This document shows, piece by piece, positions 26,157-35,469 of a DNA stretch of 64,000 nucleotides. A model generated the notes under the pieces. It had not been told where the DNA came from. It was given only the letters and a program-made list of their open reading frames with translations, and did no database searches. The stretch is from CAJMNU01 sp905214855. Lineage in GTDB: Bacteria; Bacillota; Clostridia; Lachnospirales; Lachnospiraceae. The position numbers and the translations under genes were made by a program. Positions within the stretch are counted from its first letter, which is position 1; every line of letters begins with the position of its first letter. Where the stretch lies: NCBI GenBank assembly GCA_937890595.1, contig CALADM010000013.1, positions 1-64,000 of the forward strand, given 5' to 3'.

Positions 26157-29100
26157 TTATTCCTCTGTCTCAGAAGTTTCTGGTTTGTTCTCTTCGCCTG
26201 CCTCTGGCATCTCTGCCTCCTCAGACTCAGCTGGAAGCTCAACATAGTCGTCAAAGTCATCCATCAGATCTACACCATTTACTTCCTCTTCATCAAACGT
26301 GATCTCATCTTCCATGTTGATATCTGTATCCAGCTTTACACTGCGGTATCTCTTCATACCTGTTCCGGCTGGAATCAGTTTACCAATGATAACATTTTCT
26401 TTCAGACCAATCAGATGATCAACTTTTCCATTGATAGCTGCTTCTGTCAGAACCTTTGTTGTCTCCTGGAAAGATGCCGCTGACAAGAAGGAATCTGTTG
26501 CCAAAGATGCTTTTGTAATACCAAGCATAACCTGTTTACCTTCTGCCGGTCTCTTGCCTTCTGCTATCAATTTCTCATTCATTTCATTGTAATCCAGAAC
26601 ATCCATAGATACTCCCGGAAGTACATCAGAATCTCCGCTCTCTTCAATACGGATCTTCTTCAACATCTGTCTTACGATCATCTCAACGTGCTTATCATTG
26701 ATTTCTACACCCTGCAGACGATATACACGCTGTACTTCTTTGATCATGTAATCCTGTACTGCACGAACACCTTTGATCTTCAGAAGATCATGCGGGTTCA
26801 CACTACCTTCAGTCAGCTCATCGCCAGCCTCCAGTACCTGTCCGTCTGTGATCTTGATTCTGGAACCATATGGGATCAGATATGTCTTGGATGCACCAGT
26901 TTCATTATCTGTGATCATGATCTCACGTTTCTTCTTTGTATCTTTAATGACAGCGACACCGCCGAACTCTGCGATGATCGCAAGTCCCTTTGGTCTGCGG
27001 GCCTCGAAAAGCTCCTCGACACGAGGAAGACCCTGTGTGATATCGCCACCAGCAACACCACCAGTATGGAATGTACGCATGGTCAGCTGTGTACCCGGCT
27101 CACCGATAGACTGTGCAGCAATGATACCAACTGCCTCACCTACCTGAACTGGCTGACCGGTTGCCATGTTCGCACCATAACATTTTGCACACACACCAAT
27201 ATGAGACTTACAAGTTAAGACTGTACGGATCTTTACAGAATCTCTTCCAAGTTTCTTCAGTACTTCCATAACTGCAGCCGCACGTTTTGGTGTACACATG
27301 TGATTCTTCTTTACTACCACTTCACCAGTATCCGGATCTACAATAGTCTCTGCGATATAACGACCTGTCAATCTTTCTTCCAGACTCTCAATGGTCTCTT
27401 TTCCATCTGTGAATGCCTTAATTTCCATAAATGGAGGTTCTTTTCCTTCACAACAGTCTACCTCACGGATGATCAGATCCTGAGATACGTCTACCAAACG
27501 TCTGGTCAGGTAACCAGAGTCGGCAGTACGAAGCGCTGTATCGGACAGACCTTTACGTGCACCATGTGCAGAAATAAAGTACTCCAAAACGTCCAGACCT
27601 TCACGGAAGTTTGACTTAATTGGAAGTTCGATCGTATGACCGGTTGTATCTGCCATCAAACCACGCATACCAGCAAGCTGTTTGATCTGTTTATCAGAAC
27701 CACGCGCACCAGAGTCAGCCATCATAAAGATGTTGTTATACTTATCCAATCCAGTCAGCAGATCATGTGTCAACTGAGCATCGGTTGCCTTCCAAGTCTC
27801 AATAACCTCTTTGTAACGCTCTTCCTCTGTGATAAGACCACGACGGAAGTTCTTTGCGATACGGTCAACTGTCGCCTGTGCTTCTTCAATCAGTCTTGGC
27901 TTACTTTCTGGAACTGTCATATCAGAAATGGATACTGTCATCGCTGCCTTGGTTGAATATTTATAACCAATTGCCTTGATATCATCCAGAGTGATTGCTG
28001 TCTGGATCGCACCATGTACATTGATAACTTTCTCCAAGATTTTCTTTAACTGTTTCTTTCCTACATGGAAATCTACTTCCAGAAGGAATTTGTTCTCAGG
28101 TTTGCTTCTATCTACAAAGCCCAAATCCTGTGGGATGATCTCATTAAAAATGAAACGTCCTACAGTAGACTCTACAATACCGCTCTCTACTGTACCATCT
28201 TCCATTTTCTTGCTTACTTTTACCTTTACTCTGGAATGAAGAGTAACAGCCTTATTCTCATAAGCCAGAATTGCCTCGTTGACATTACGGAAGATCATAC
28301 CTTCTCCGTCTGCTCCTGGTCTTTCCTGAGTCAGATAATAGATACCAAGAACCATATCCTGAGATGGAACGGCTACAGGACCACCATCGGATGGTTTCAA
28401 AAGGTTGTTCGGGGATAAGAGCAGGAATCGGCACTCTGCCTGTGCTTCCACAGATAATGGCAGATGCACCGCCATCTGGTCACCATCAAAGTCCGCATTA
28501 AATGCAGTACATACCAGTGGATGCAGCTTGATCGCCTTTCCCTCTACCAGAATTGGCTCAAATGCCTGAATTCCCAGTCTGTGCAGTGTAGGAGCACGGT
28601 TCAGCATAACAGGATGCTCTTTAATTACATCCTCAAGTACATCCCATACTTCCGGCTGCAGCTTTTCGATCATCTTCTTTGCATTCTTGATATTGGTTGC
28701 TTTTCCATTAGATACCAGTTCCTTCATAACAAATGGCTTAAACAGCTCGATCGCCATCTCTTTTGGAAGACCACACTGGTAAATTTTGAGTTCTGGTCCA
28801 ACTACGATAACAGAACGTCCGGAATAGTCAACACGCTTTCCTAAAAGGTTCTGACGGAAACGTCCCTGTTTACCCTTTAACATATCAGAAAGAGATTTAA
28901 GGGCTCTGTTTCCAGGACCAGTAACCGGTCTGCCACGACGACCATTATCAATCAGGGCATCCACTGCCTCCTGAAGCATACGTTTCTCATTGCGGACAAT
29001 GATATCCGGAGCTCCCAGTTCCAGAAGACGTGCCAGACGATTGTTTCTGTTGATGATCCTTCTATACAGATCATTCAGGTCAGATGTTGCAAAACGACCA

Positions 29101-29858
29101 CCATCCAACTGTACCATCGGACGCAGATCCGGTGGAATTACCGGAATCACATTCATGATCATCCACTCTGGTTTGTTGCCAGAAGCACGGAATGCCTCTA
29201 CAACTTCCAGACGTTTGATGATACGCGCACGTTTCTGTCCATTTGCATTTTTGAGTGCTTTTCTCAGCTCTTCAGAATCTTTCTCAAGATCGATTTCCTG
29301 TAAAAGTTCCTGAATCGCCTCAGCTCCCATACCAACACGGAAAGTTCCGTATCCGTACTTCTCTACTTCCTCACGATATTCTTTTTCAGATAAAATCTGT
29401 TTTTTTACCAGACCGGTATTTCCAGAATCCAGCACAATATAGGAAGCAAAGTATAATACTTTCTCCAAAGTTCTCGGAGAAATATCCAGTATCAATCCCA
29501 TACGGCTTGGAATTCCCTTGAAATACCAGATATGGGATACTGGAGCAGCCAGCTGGATGTGACCAATTCTCTCACGACGAACACTGGCTTTTGTTACCTC
29601 TACGCCGCATCGGTCGCAGATAACACCTTTGTAACGAATCTTTTTATATTTACCACAATGACATTCCCAGTCCTTGCTCGGTCCAAAGATTCTCTCACAG
29701 AACAGACCATCTTTCTCAGGCTTCAGCGTTCTGTAATTGATCGTCTCAGGCTTTTTTACTTCGCCATGAGACCACTCCAGAATTTTTTCTGGAGAGGCAA
29801 GACCAATCTTTATGGCATCAAATGTCAATGGCTGATAAGTTTCATTTGTCTCAGGCAT
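26157..29858 (-). CDS. rpoC: RNA polymerase beta' subunit
   Basis: 1233 residues. The catalytic Mg2+-binding NADFDGDQMAVH motif, the N-terminal zinc finger (CHCGKYKKIRYKGVICDRCGVEV), the second zinc site (CKSHIGVCAKCYG) and the bridge-helix/trigger-loop region (GEPGTQLTMRTFHTGG) are all present. The C-terminal ~40 residues are strongly acidic. GGGAG precedes the ATG. Eighteen bases separate it from rpoB. Confidence 0.98.
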   Translation of the reverse strand: MPETNETYQPLTFDAIKIGLASPEKILEWSHGEVKKPETINYRTLKPEKDGLFCERIFGPSKDWECHCGKYKKIRYKGVICDRCGVEVTKASVRRERIGHIQLAAPVSHIWYFKGIPSRMGLILDISPRTLEKVLYFASYIVLDSGNTGLVKKQILSEKEYREEVEKYGYGTFRVGMGAEAIQELLQEIDLEKDSEELRKALKNANGQKRARIIKRLEVVEAFRASGNKPEWMIMNVIPVIPPDLRPMVQLDGGRFATSDLNDLYRRIINRNNRLARLLELGAPDIIVRNEKRMLQEAVDALIDNGRRGRPVTGPGNRALKSLSDMLKGKQGRFRQNLLGKRVDYSGRSVIVVGPELKIYQCGLPKEMAIELFKPFVMKELVSNGKATNIKNAKKMIEKLQPEVWDVLEDVIKEHPVMLNRAPTLHRLGIQAFEPILVEGKAIKLHPLVCTAFNADFDGDQMAVHLPLSVEAQAECRFLLLSPNNLLKPSDGGPVAVPSQDMVLGIYYLTQERPGADGEGMIFRNVNEAILAYENKAVTLHSRVKVKVSKKMEDGTVESGIVESTVGRFIFNEIIPQDLGFVDRSKPENKFLLEVDFHVGKKQLKKILEKVINVHGAIQTAITLDDIKAIGYKYSTKAAMTVSISDMTVPESKPRLIEEAQATVDRIAKNFRRGLITEEERYKEVIETWKATDAQLTHDLLTGLDKYNNIFMMADSGARGSDKQIKQLAGMRGLMADTTGHTIELPIKSNFREGLDVLEYFISAHGARKGLSDTALRTADSGYLTRRLVDVSQDLIIREVDCCEGKEPPFMEIKAFTDGKETIESLEERLTGRYIAETIVDPDTGEVVVKKNHMCTPKRAAAVMEVLKKLGRDSVKIRTVLTCKSHIGVCAKCYGANMATGQPVQVGEAVGIIAAQSIGEPGTQLTMRTFHTGGVAGGDITQGLPRVEELFEARRPKGLAIIAEFGGVAVIKDTKKKREIMITDNETGASKTYLIPYGSRIKITDGQVLEAGDELTEGSVNPHDLLKIKGVRAVQDYMIKEVQRVYRLQGVEINDKHVEMIVRQMLKKIRIEESGDSDVLPGVSMDVLDYNEMNEKLIAEGKRPAEGKQVMLGITKASLATDSFLSAASFQETTKVLTEAAINGKVDHLIGLKENVIIGKLIPAGTGMKRYRSVKLDTDINMEDEITFDEEEVNGVDLMDDFDDYVELPAESEEAEMPEAGEENKPETSETEE

Positions 29859-29876
29859 GAACGATACTCCCTTCTA

Positions 29877-32800
29877 TTATTCTTCGTCAGAAAAACCGTC
29901 ATCTTCTGAATAGTCATCTGTGTAGTCGTCATTATAGTCGTTGAGCAGTCCATCCTCTTCTGCGCTGACTAACTCACCTTCTTTAAACTCCTGCTTCTGA
30001 TAACCATACTGACCCAGATTTTCCTCCTCACGGTTATACGCCTTATCTCCCTCAATAATGGAGCGAAGGTCAGTATCACCGTAGTCGATATTCTCTGTCA
30101 TCTCTACTTCACTGCCGTCATCTCTCAGAACTCTTACATCCAGACCAAGAGACTGCAGCTCTTTGAGAAGAACCTTAAAGGATTCTGGAACACCCGGCTC
30201 TGGAATGTTCTCTCCCTTAATGATCGCCTCATATGTCTTAACACGTCCTACCACATCATCTGACTTCACAGTCAAGATTTCCTGAAGGGTGTAGGAAGCA
30301 CCATATGCCTCCAAAGCCCAAACCTCCATCTCTCCGAAACGCTGACCGCCAAACTGTGCTTTACCGCCCAGAGGCTGCTGTGTAACTAAGGAGTATGGTC
30401 CTGTGGAACGTGCATGGATCTTATCATCAACCAGATGATGAAGTTTCAGATAATGCATGTGTCCGATTGTAACACGGCTGTCAAAATACTCACCTGTACG
30501 TCCGTCACGCAGTCTTACCTTTCCATCACGGGAAATCGGAACGCCCTTCCAAAGAGCTCTATGTTCCAGATGGCTTCCCAGATATTCCATCACTTCTGGT
30601 TTTAATGTATCTTTATATTTTTCCTGGAACTCTTCCCAAGATGTATTCACATAATCATTTGCAACATCTAAGGTATCCATAATATCAATCTCGTTTGCAC
30701 CATCAAATACCGGAGTAGATACATTGAATCCCAGCGCCTTTGCAGCCAGACTCAAATGGATCTCCAAAACCTGTCCGATATTCATACGTGACGGCACGCC
30801 CAGAGGATTCAGAACGATATCCAGCGGACGACCATTCGGCAGGAATGGCATATCTTCTACTGGAAGTACACGGGAAACAACACCCTTGTTTCCGTGACGA
30901 CCCGCCATCTTATCACCAACAGAAATCTTTCTCTTCTGTGCGATATAGATACGGACTGTCTGGTTTACACCCGGTGACAGTTCATCCCCGTTCTCTCTTG
31001 TAAATACTTTTGCATCCACAATGATACCATATGCACCATGTGGTACTTTCAGAGAAGTATCTCTTACTTCTCTTGCCTTCTCACCAAAGATTGCTCTAAG
31101 AAGTCTCTCTTCAGCAGTCAGCTCTGTCTCTCCCTTTGGAGTTACTTTACCTACCAAAATATCTCCTGCACGGACTTCTGCACCAATACGGATGATACCT
31201 CTCTCATCCAGATCTTTCAGTGCATCTTCACCTACTCCAGGAACATCACGAGTGATCTCTTCCGGTCCTAACTTGGTATCACGAGCCTCAGCCTCATATT
31301 TTTCAATATGAACAGAAGTATAGACATCATCCTGTACCAGTCTCTCACTCAACAGGACAGCATCCTCGTAGTTATATCCCTCCCAAGTCATAAATCCGAT
31401 CAGAGGGTTCTTTCCAAGTGCGATTTCACCATTGGAAGTAGATGGTCCATCTGCGATCACCTCTCCGGCTTCAACATGGTCTCCCTTGTAGACGATCGGT
31501 TTCTGGTTATAGCAGTTAGACTGGTTACTTCTGGAGAATTTTGTCAGATGGTACACATCTCTGTTTCCATCTCCATCTCTCTTAATGATGATCTCATTAG
31601 AGGCAGAACGCTCTACAACACCAGCATATTTTGCAACAACGCAGACACCAGAGTCTACAGCAGCCTTGCCCTCAATACCTGTACCGACAACCGGTGCTTC
31701 TGTGGAGAGAAGCGGCACTGCCTGACGCTGCATGTTAGATCCCATCAGAGCACGGTTCGCATCATCGTTCTCCAAGAAAGGAATCATAGATGTAGCAACA
31801 GAGAATACCATCTTAGGAGAAACGTCCATAAGATCGATCGCCTTCTTCTGGAACTCAGAAGTCTCTTCACGGAAACGTCCAGAGACATTATTGTGGATGA
31901 AATGTCCCTGTTCATCCAACGGCTCATTCGCCTGTGCTACTACAAAGTTATCTTCTTCATCCGCTGTCAGATAAATAACCTCATCTGTTACCACCGGATT
32001 TGCAGGATCTGTCTTGTCAACCACACGATATGGCGCTTCTACAAATCCATATTTATTCACTCTTGCATAAGTAGCAAGAGAGTTGATCAGACCGATATTA
32101 GGACCTTCAGGGGTCTCAATCGGACACATACGTCCATAATGTGTATAATGTACGTCTCGAACCTCGAATCCGGCACGATCTCTGGACAAACCGCCAGGTC
32201 CTAATGCGGAAAGTCTTCTCTTATGTGTCAATTCAGCAAGCGGGTTGTTCTGATCCATAAACTGGGACAACTGGGAACTTCCAAAGAACTCCTTTACAGC
32301 TGCTGTAACTGGTTTAATATTGATCAAAGACTGTGGTGAGATACCCTCGATATCCTGTGTGGACATTCTCTCTCTTACTACTCTCTCCATACGTGCCAGA
32401 CCAACACGGTACTGGTTCTGAAGCAGTTCTCCTACTGCACGGATACGGCGGTTTCCTAAGTGGTCGATATCATCGCTACTACCCACACCAGACTCCAGAT
32501 GCATGTTGTAGTTGATAGAAGCAAAAATATCCTCTCTGGTAATATGCTTCGGGATCAGTTCATGTATATTTCTGGAAATCTCCTCTTTCAGCTCATCTCC
32601 GGAAAGTCCTTTCTGCAGGATCTCTTCCAGAACCGGCCAGTATACCATCTCTGTAATACCTGCTTCCTGCGGATCAAAATCCACATAAGCATCCAGATCT
32701 ACCATCATATTAGAGAGAACTTTCTGCTTTCTTTCTTCTCCCTCTACCCATACATACTCTACTGCTGCATTCTGAAGCTCTGCAGCCAATTCCTTGCTCA

Positions 32801-33752
32801 CTACAGTTCCAGCTTCTGCCATAACTTCTCCGGTTGTCGGATCTAAAACATCCTCAGCCAGCTTATGACCGGTAATACGGTTCTTTAAATGCAGTTTCTT
32901 ATTAAATTTATATCTTCCGACTTTTGCCAGATCATATCTTCTTGAATCAAAGAACATGCTGTGGAGCAGACTCTCTGCACTATCTACAGACAGCGGCTCA
33001 CCCGGACGGATCTTTTTATATAATTCCAGCAAACCTTCCTGATAATTGTTAGATACATCTTTTGCGAAACTTGCCTGAAGTTTTGGTTCGTCACCAAACA
33101 GCTCCAAAATCTCCGCATTTGTTCCAACTCCCAGAGCACGGATCAACACAGTCACCGGAACTTTTCTGGTTCTATCTACACGAACATAAAAAATATCGTT
33201 AGAGTCTGTTTCATATTCCAGCCATGCACCACGATTTGGGATCACAGTACAAGAATACAGCTCCTTACCTACTTTATCATGTCCAATGCCATAATAAATA
33301 CCAGGGGAACGTACTAACTGGCTGACAATAACACGTTCCGCACCGTTAATTACGAAAGAACCGGTATCTGTCATTAGCGGCAGGTCACCCATGAAAATCT
33401 CATGTTCATTGATTTCTTCGTTCTCTTTATCCTTATTGTAAAGTCTTACTTTTACTTTTAAAGGTGCGGCATAAGTAGCATCTCTTTCCTTACATTCCTC
33501 GATGGTATACTTGATATCTTCTTTATCTTTGCATAATTTAAAATCAACAAATTCCAAACTCAAGTTACCTGCAAAGTCTGCAATTGGAGAAATGTCTTCA
33601 AAAACTTCACGGAGTCCTTCATCCAGAAACCACTGATAGGAATCTTTCTGAATCTCGATTAAGTTTGGCATCTCAAGGACTTCTTTCTGCCTGGAGAAGC
33701 TCATTCTCACGCCTTTACCGGCTTTTACCGGACGCATTCTGCTTTTATCCAT
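29877..33752 (-). CDS. rpoB: RNA polymerase beta subunit
   Basis: 1291 residues with all catalytic beta-subunit regions. The rifampicin-binding cluster (GSSQLSQFMDQNNPLAEL then THKRRLSALGPGGL) shows no resistance-type substitution at the Asp, His or Ser positions most often changed. An acidic C-terminal extension of about 70 residues follows the usual end. Unlike the common rplJ-rplL-rpoB arrangement, nothing ribosomal precedes it: the next gene upstream is divergent, and rpoB has its own promoter at 33860-33888. Confidence 0.98.
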   Translation of the reverse strand: MDKSRMRPVKAGKGVRMSFSRQKEVLEMPNLIEIQKDSYQWFLDEGLREVFEDISPIADFAGNLSLEFVDFKLCKDKEDIKYTIEECKERDATYAAPLKVKVRLYNKDKENEEINEHEIFMGDLPLMTDTGSFVINGAERVIVSQLVRSPGIYYGIGHDKVGKELYSCTVIPNRGAWLEYETDSNDIFYVRVDRTRKVPVTVLIRALGVGTNAEILELFGDEPKLQASFAKDVSNNYQEGLLELYKKIRPGEPLSVDSAESLLHSMFFDSRRYDLAKVGRYKFNKKLHLKNRITGHKLAEDVLDPTTGEVMAEAGTVVSKELAAELQNAAVEYVWVEGEERKQKVLSNMMVDLDAYVDFDPQEAGITEMVYWPVLEEILQKGLSGDELKEEISRNIHELIPKHITREDIFASINYNMHLESGVGSSDDIDHLGNRRIRAVGELLQNQYRVGLARMERVVRERMSTQDIEGISPQSLINIKPVTAAVKEFFGSSQLSQFMDQNNPLAELTHKRRLSALGPGGLSRDRAGFEVRDVHYTHYGRMCPIETPEGPNIGLINSLATYARVNKYGFVEAPYRVVDKTDPANPVVTDEVIYLTADEEDNFVVAQANEPLDEQGHFIHNNVSGRFREETSEFQKKAIDLMDVSPKMVFSVATSMIPFLENDDANRALMGSNMQRQAVPLLSTEAPVVGTGIEGKAAVDSGVCVVAKYAGVVERSASNEIIIKRDGDGNRDVYHLTKFSRSNQSNCYNQKPIVYKGDHVEAGEVIADGPSTSNGEIALGKNPLIGFMTWEGYNYEDAVLLSERLVQDDVYTSVHIEKYEAEARDTKLGPEEITRDVPGVGEDALKDLDERGIIRIGAEVRAGDILVGKVTPKGETELTAEERLLRAIFGEKAREVRDTSLKVPHGAYGIIVDAKVFTRENGDELSPGVNQTVRIYIAQKRKISVGDKMAGRHGNKGVVSRVLPVEDMPFLPNGRPLDIVLNPLGVPSRMNIGQVLEIHLSLAAKALGFNVSTPVFDGANEIDIMDTLDVANDYVNTSWEEFQEKYKDTLKPEVMEYLGSHLEHRALWKGVPISRDGKVRLRDGRTGEYFDSRVTIGHMHYLKLHHLVDDKIHARSTGPYSLVTQQPLGGKAQFGGQRFGEMEVWALEAYGASYTLQEILTVKSDDVVGRVKTYEAIIKGENIPEPGVPESFKVLLKELQSLGLDVRVLRDDGSEVEMTENIDYGDTDLRSIIEGDKAYNREEENLGQYGYQKQEFKEGELVSAEEDGLLNDYNDDYTDDYSEDDGFSDEE

Positions 33753-33819
33753 TGACGTTTCACCCCTGTTTTCCTTGTTCTCTTCCTTAATTTCAGTTTC
33801 ATATCTCTTTTGGGCATAC

Positions 33820-33854
33820 TAATGCCCTTAACGCACTAACGCACAATAATGCAC
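33820..33854. repeat. Four 8-bp direct repeats at the start of the rpoB transcript
   Basis: Plus-strand TAATGCCC (33820), TAACGCAC (33829), TAACGCAC (33837) and TAATGCAC (33847) sit between the rpoB -10 box and the leader, around the predicted transcription start near 33853. The outermost copy also forms a hairpin GGGCAT/ATGCCC (33812-33827). They could be a repressor/activator array or affect start-site selection. Confidence 0.6.
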
Positions 33855-33859
33855 ATTTT

Positions 33860-33888
33860 AGATTATCATGTTTATGTCAATAAGTCAA
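33860..33888 (-). promoter_or_regulatory. Promoter of rpoB-rpoC
   Basis: Minus-strand TTGACT (33883-33888) and TAATCT (33860-33865), 17 bases apart. An overlapping TTGACA is at less suitable spacing. The leader is about 100 bases. Confidence 0.65.
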
Positions 33889-33921
33889 GCAATTTTTTCT
33901 ATATTTTTCAGTTCTTTCTCA

Positions 33922-33950
33922 TTGCGCTTTTATAAAATGAATGCTATAAT
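33922..33950 (+). promoter_or_regulatory. Promoter of the 165-aa membrane protein gene
   Basis: TTGCGC (33922-33927) and TATAAT (33945-33950) with a 17-base spacer on the plus strand. A second TATAAT occurs at 33959-33964. A weak inverted repeat ATAGCG/CGCTAT lies in the leader. Confidence 0.7.
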
Positions 33951-34020
33951 AAATAAGCTATAATGTAAAAAAATAGCGTATTTTGCCAAAAGCTAAAGCG
34001 CTATAAGATGGAGGTACCCC

Positions 34021-34518
34021 GTGTTAAACACTGTTCTTAATGTTATTTTGGTTGTTTTGTTTGTTGTCGCGATCTTGTTTTTGTTGCTGTACTTCTTTGG
34101 AAGAAAGCTGGAAAAACGTCAGGTAGAGCAGCAGGAACTGCTGGAAGCAGCTGCTCAGACTGTATCTATGCTTATTATAGATAAGAAAAAACTCAAATTA
34201 AAAGAAGCCGGACTTCCTAAAATCGTGGAAGAACAGACTCCAAAGTACATGCGCTGGGCAAAGCTCCCAATCGTAAAAGCAAAGATCGGTCCAAAGATCG
34301 TTACTTTAATCGCAGATGAGCGTGTATTTCTTCAGCTCCCTGTAAAAGCAGAAGTTAAAGTTGTATTAAGTGGTCTTTACATAACAGAATTAAAAAGTGT
34401 AAGAGGTGGTTCACCGCTTCCTCTTCCTAAGAAAAAGGGATTCTTCTCCCGCTTTAAGAAAAAAGACAAATCCAAACAGACAGATAAAACAAACGACTCT
34501 AAGAAGAAAAAAGCCTGA
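34021..34518 (+). CDS. Unrecognised single-pass membrane protein with basic tail
   Basis: 165 residues from a GTG start (GGAGG six bases upstream). One N-terminal transmembrane segment (about 5-28) is followed by a short heptad-like stretch rich in Glu/Gln, a compact soluble domain (about 60-135, with KIGPKIVTLIADERVFLQLPVKAEVKV), and a very basic Lys/Ser tail. I do not recognise a characterised family. Divergent from rpoB with its own promoter and a strong terminator, it is monocistronic. The basic tail could contact nucleic acid or acidic membrane; that is a guess. Confidence 0.75.
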   Translation: MLNTVLNVILVVLFVVAILFLLLYFFGRKLEKRQVEQQELLEAAAQTVSMLIIDKKKLKLKEAGLPKIVEEQTPKYMRWAKLPIVKAKIGPKIVTLIADERVFLQLPVKAEVKVVLSGLYITELKSVRGGSPLPLPKKKGFFSRFKKKDKSKQTDKTNDSKKKKA

Positions 34519-34555
34519 CAAAATAGAGATTTTCTAAATGTAGGTTATATCAGTA

Positions 34556-34607
34556 AAAAAGAGAAGGCATTGTTCATGTTATACCCATGAAAACGCCTTC
34601 TCTTTTT
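34556..34607. terminator. Bidirectional terminator between convergent genes
   Basis: AAAAAGAGAAGGC pairs with GCCTTCTCTTTTT, and a distal TTCATG/CATGAA extends the stem. T runs appear on both strands. It serves the 34021 gene (plus) and the DUF1934 gene (minus). Confidence 0.9.
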
Positions 34608-34642
34608 CTATTAAAATATACATTTAAGCCTCTGCAAAGCCT

Positions 34643-35089
34643 TTACAAAGCAAGTTTTGTTTCTCCTCTGGAGCTGACATCCAACACCAGTCTGCAATCT
34701 GATACATGTTCATAATTGATCTCCAAGGAATACTCCACTTCTACTTTTAGTGAATGTTCCTCTTCCTTCATGTGAAGATCTTTTGTGTTGACTGCCACCA
34801 TCATCTCTCCATATGGCGTTGTGTATTTACTCATTTTCTTGCTATTTTTTTCAAAATGCAATTTTGAGCCCACATCCCCATTCTTTGTGATCTCCATCAT
34901 TTTATCAGCAATTTTTACCACATTGTGAACAGGTGCCATATTTTCTTCCATCACTTCATCATAAATCAGATAATGTTTTCCATTTCTGAAATAATATTCT
35001 CCAGGCACGATCAATTCCAAAAGATCCGCCTCTGGATCTGATTCTATATAATGTGATCCACTAATTCGGATCAAGACTTCCTTTGTCAT
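34643..35089 (-). CDS. DUF1934 (YwiB-like) protein
   Basis: 148 residues, predominantly beta-strand, matching the DUF1934 calycin-like family (B. subtilis YwiB). No signal peptide or membrane segment is visible. Conserved features include YYFRNGKHYLIYDE and the alternating ...MTKNGDVGSKLHFEK-like strands. Function unknown; the fold suggests binding of a small hydrophobic ligand. GAGG precedes the ATG. Confidence 0.8.
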   Translation of the reverse strand: MTKEVLIRISGSHYIESDPEADLLELIVPGEYYFRNGKHYLIYDEVMEENMAPVHNVVKIADKMMEITKNGDVGSKLHFEKNSKKMSKYTTPYGEMMVAVNTKDLHMKEEEHSLKVEVEYSLEINYEHVSDCRLVLDVSSRGETKLAL

Positions 35090-35142
35090 CTCGTCTTCCT
35101 CTTTCTTTTTCTATAATATGATACTAGGGTCAAAAGATCAAT

Positions 35143-35335
35143 AAATCCGATGCAAGCCTGCTTGCAGGAAGATTTTTGAACTTGAGACCCGCCAAAACAC
35201 CGAAAAACTGCCATTTTTCGTAGAAAAATGAGCGGATTTGACGTGTTTTGAGGATTGCGGGAGCACATAGTGCAAAGCAATCCGGTAGCAGAGACATCAG
35301 AAGCCATACTCCTGATCTACCCACATATTTTATTT
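35143..35335. repeat. Highly structured intergenic element, possibly a dispersed repeat
   Basis: Nested inverted repeats cover this stretch: CAAAACAC (35193)/GTGTTTTG (35243), CGAAAAA (35201)/TTTTTCG (35214), CATTTTTC (35212)/GAAAAATG (35223), and GGATTGC (35252)/GCAATCC (35277). A CCTGC/GCAGG turn lies at the left. The middle arm can pair with either neighbour. It is more GC-rich than flanking spacers. Two overlapping open frames across it have no ribosome site and look accidental. It resembles the dispersed palindromic units seen in Clostridia genomes; I cannot count copies here. 35336-35469 upstream of spoIIR is A/T-rich with no feature I can name. Confidence 0.5.
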
Positions 35336-35469
35336 TCTGCAATGTTTAAAGTATAACATACTTGTCTATAATTACCAACAGATATTCAAAAAATCCATAT
35401 TCTATCACTGCTATACATACCTATAGTATTCTAATTCTATATGTTTTTCTGCCAAGAAAGGAGTTATTT

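Noticed and set aside
31308..32204. 298-aa open frame on the plus strand
   Set aside because: Entirely antisense to rpoB, with no ribosome site and no recognisable domain.
33753..33860. L10-type ribosomal leader before rpoB
   Set aside because: No L10-binding fold is evident, and no ribosomal protein gene is in the operon.
35086..35342. Two overlapping 70-73 aa frames on the minus strand
   Set aside because: They run through the nested inverted repeats, have no ribosome site and are better explained as accidental frames in a structured element.
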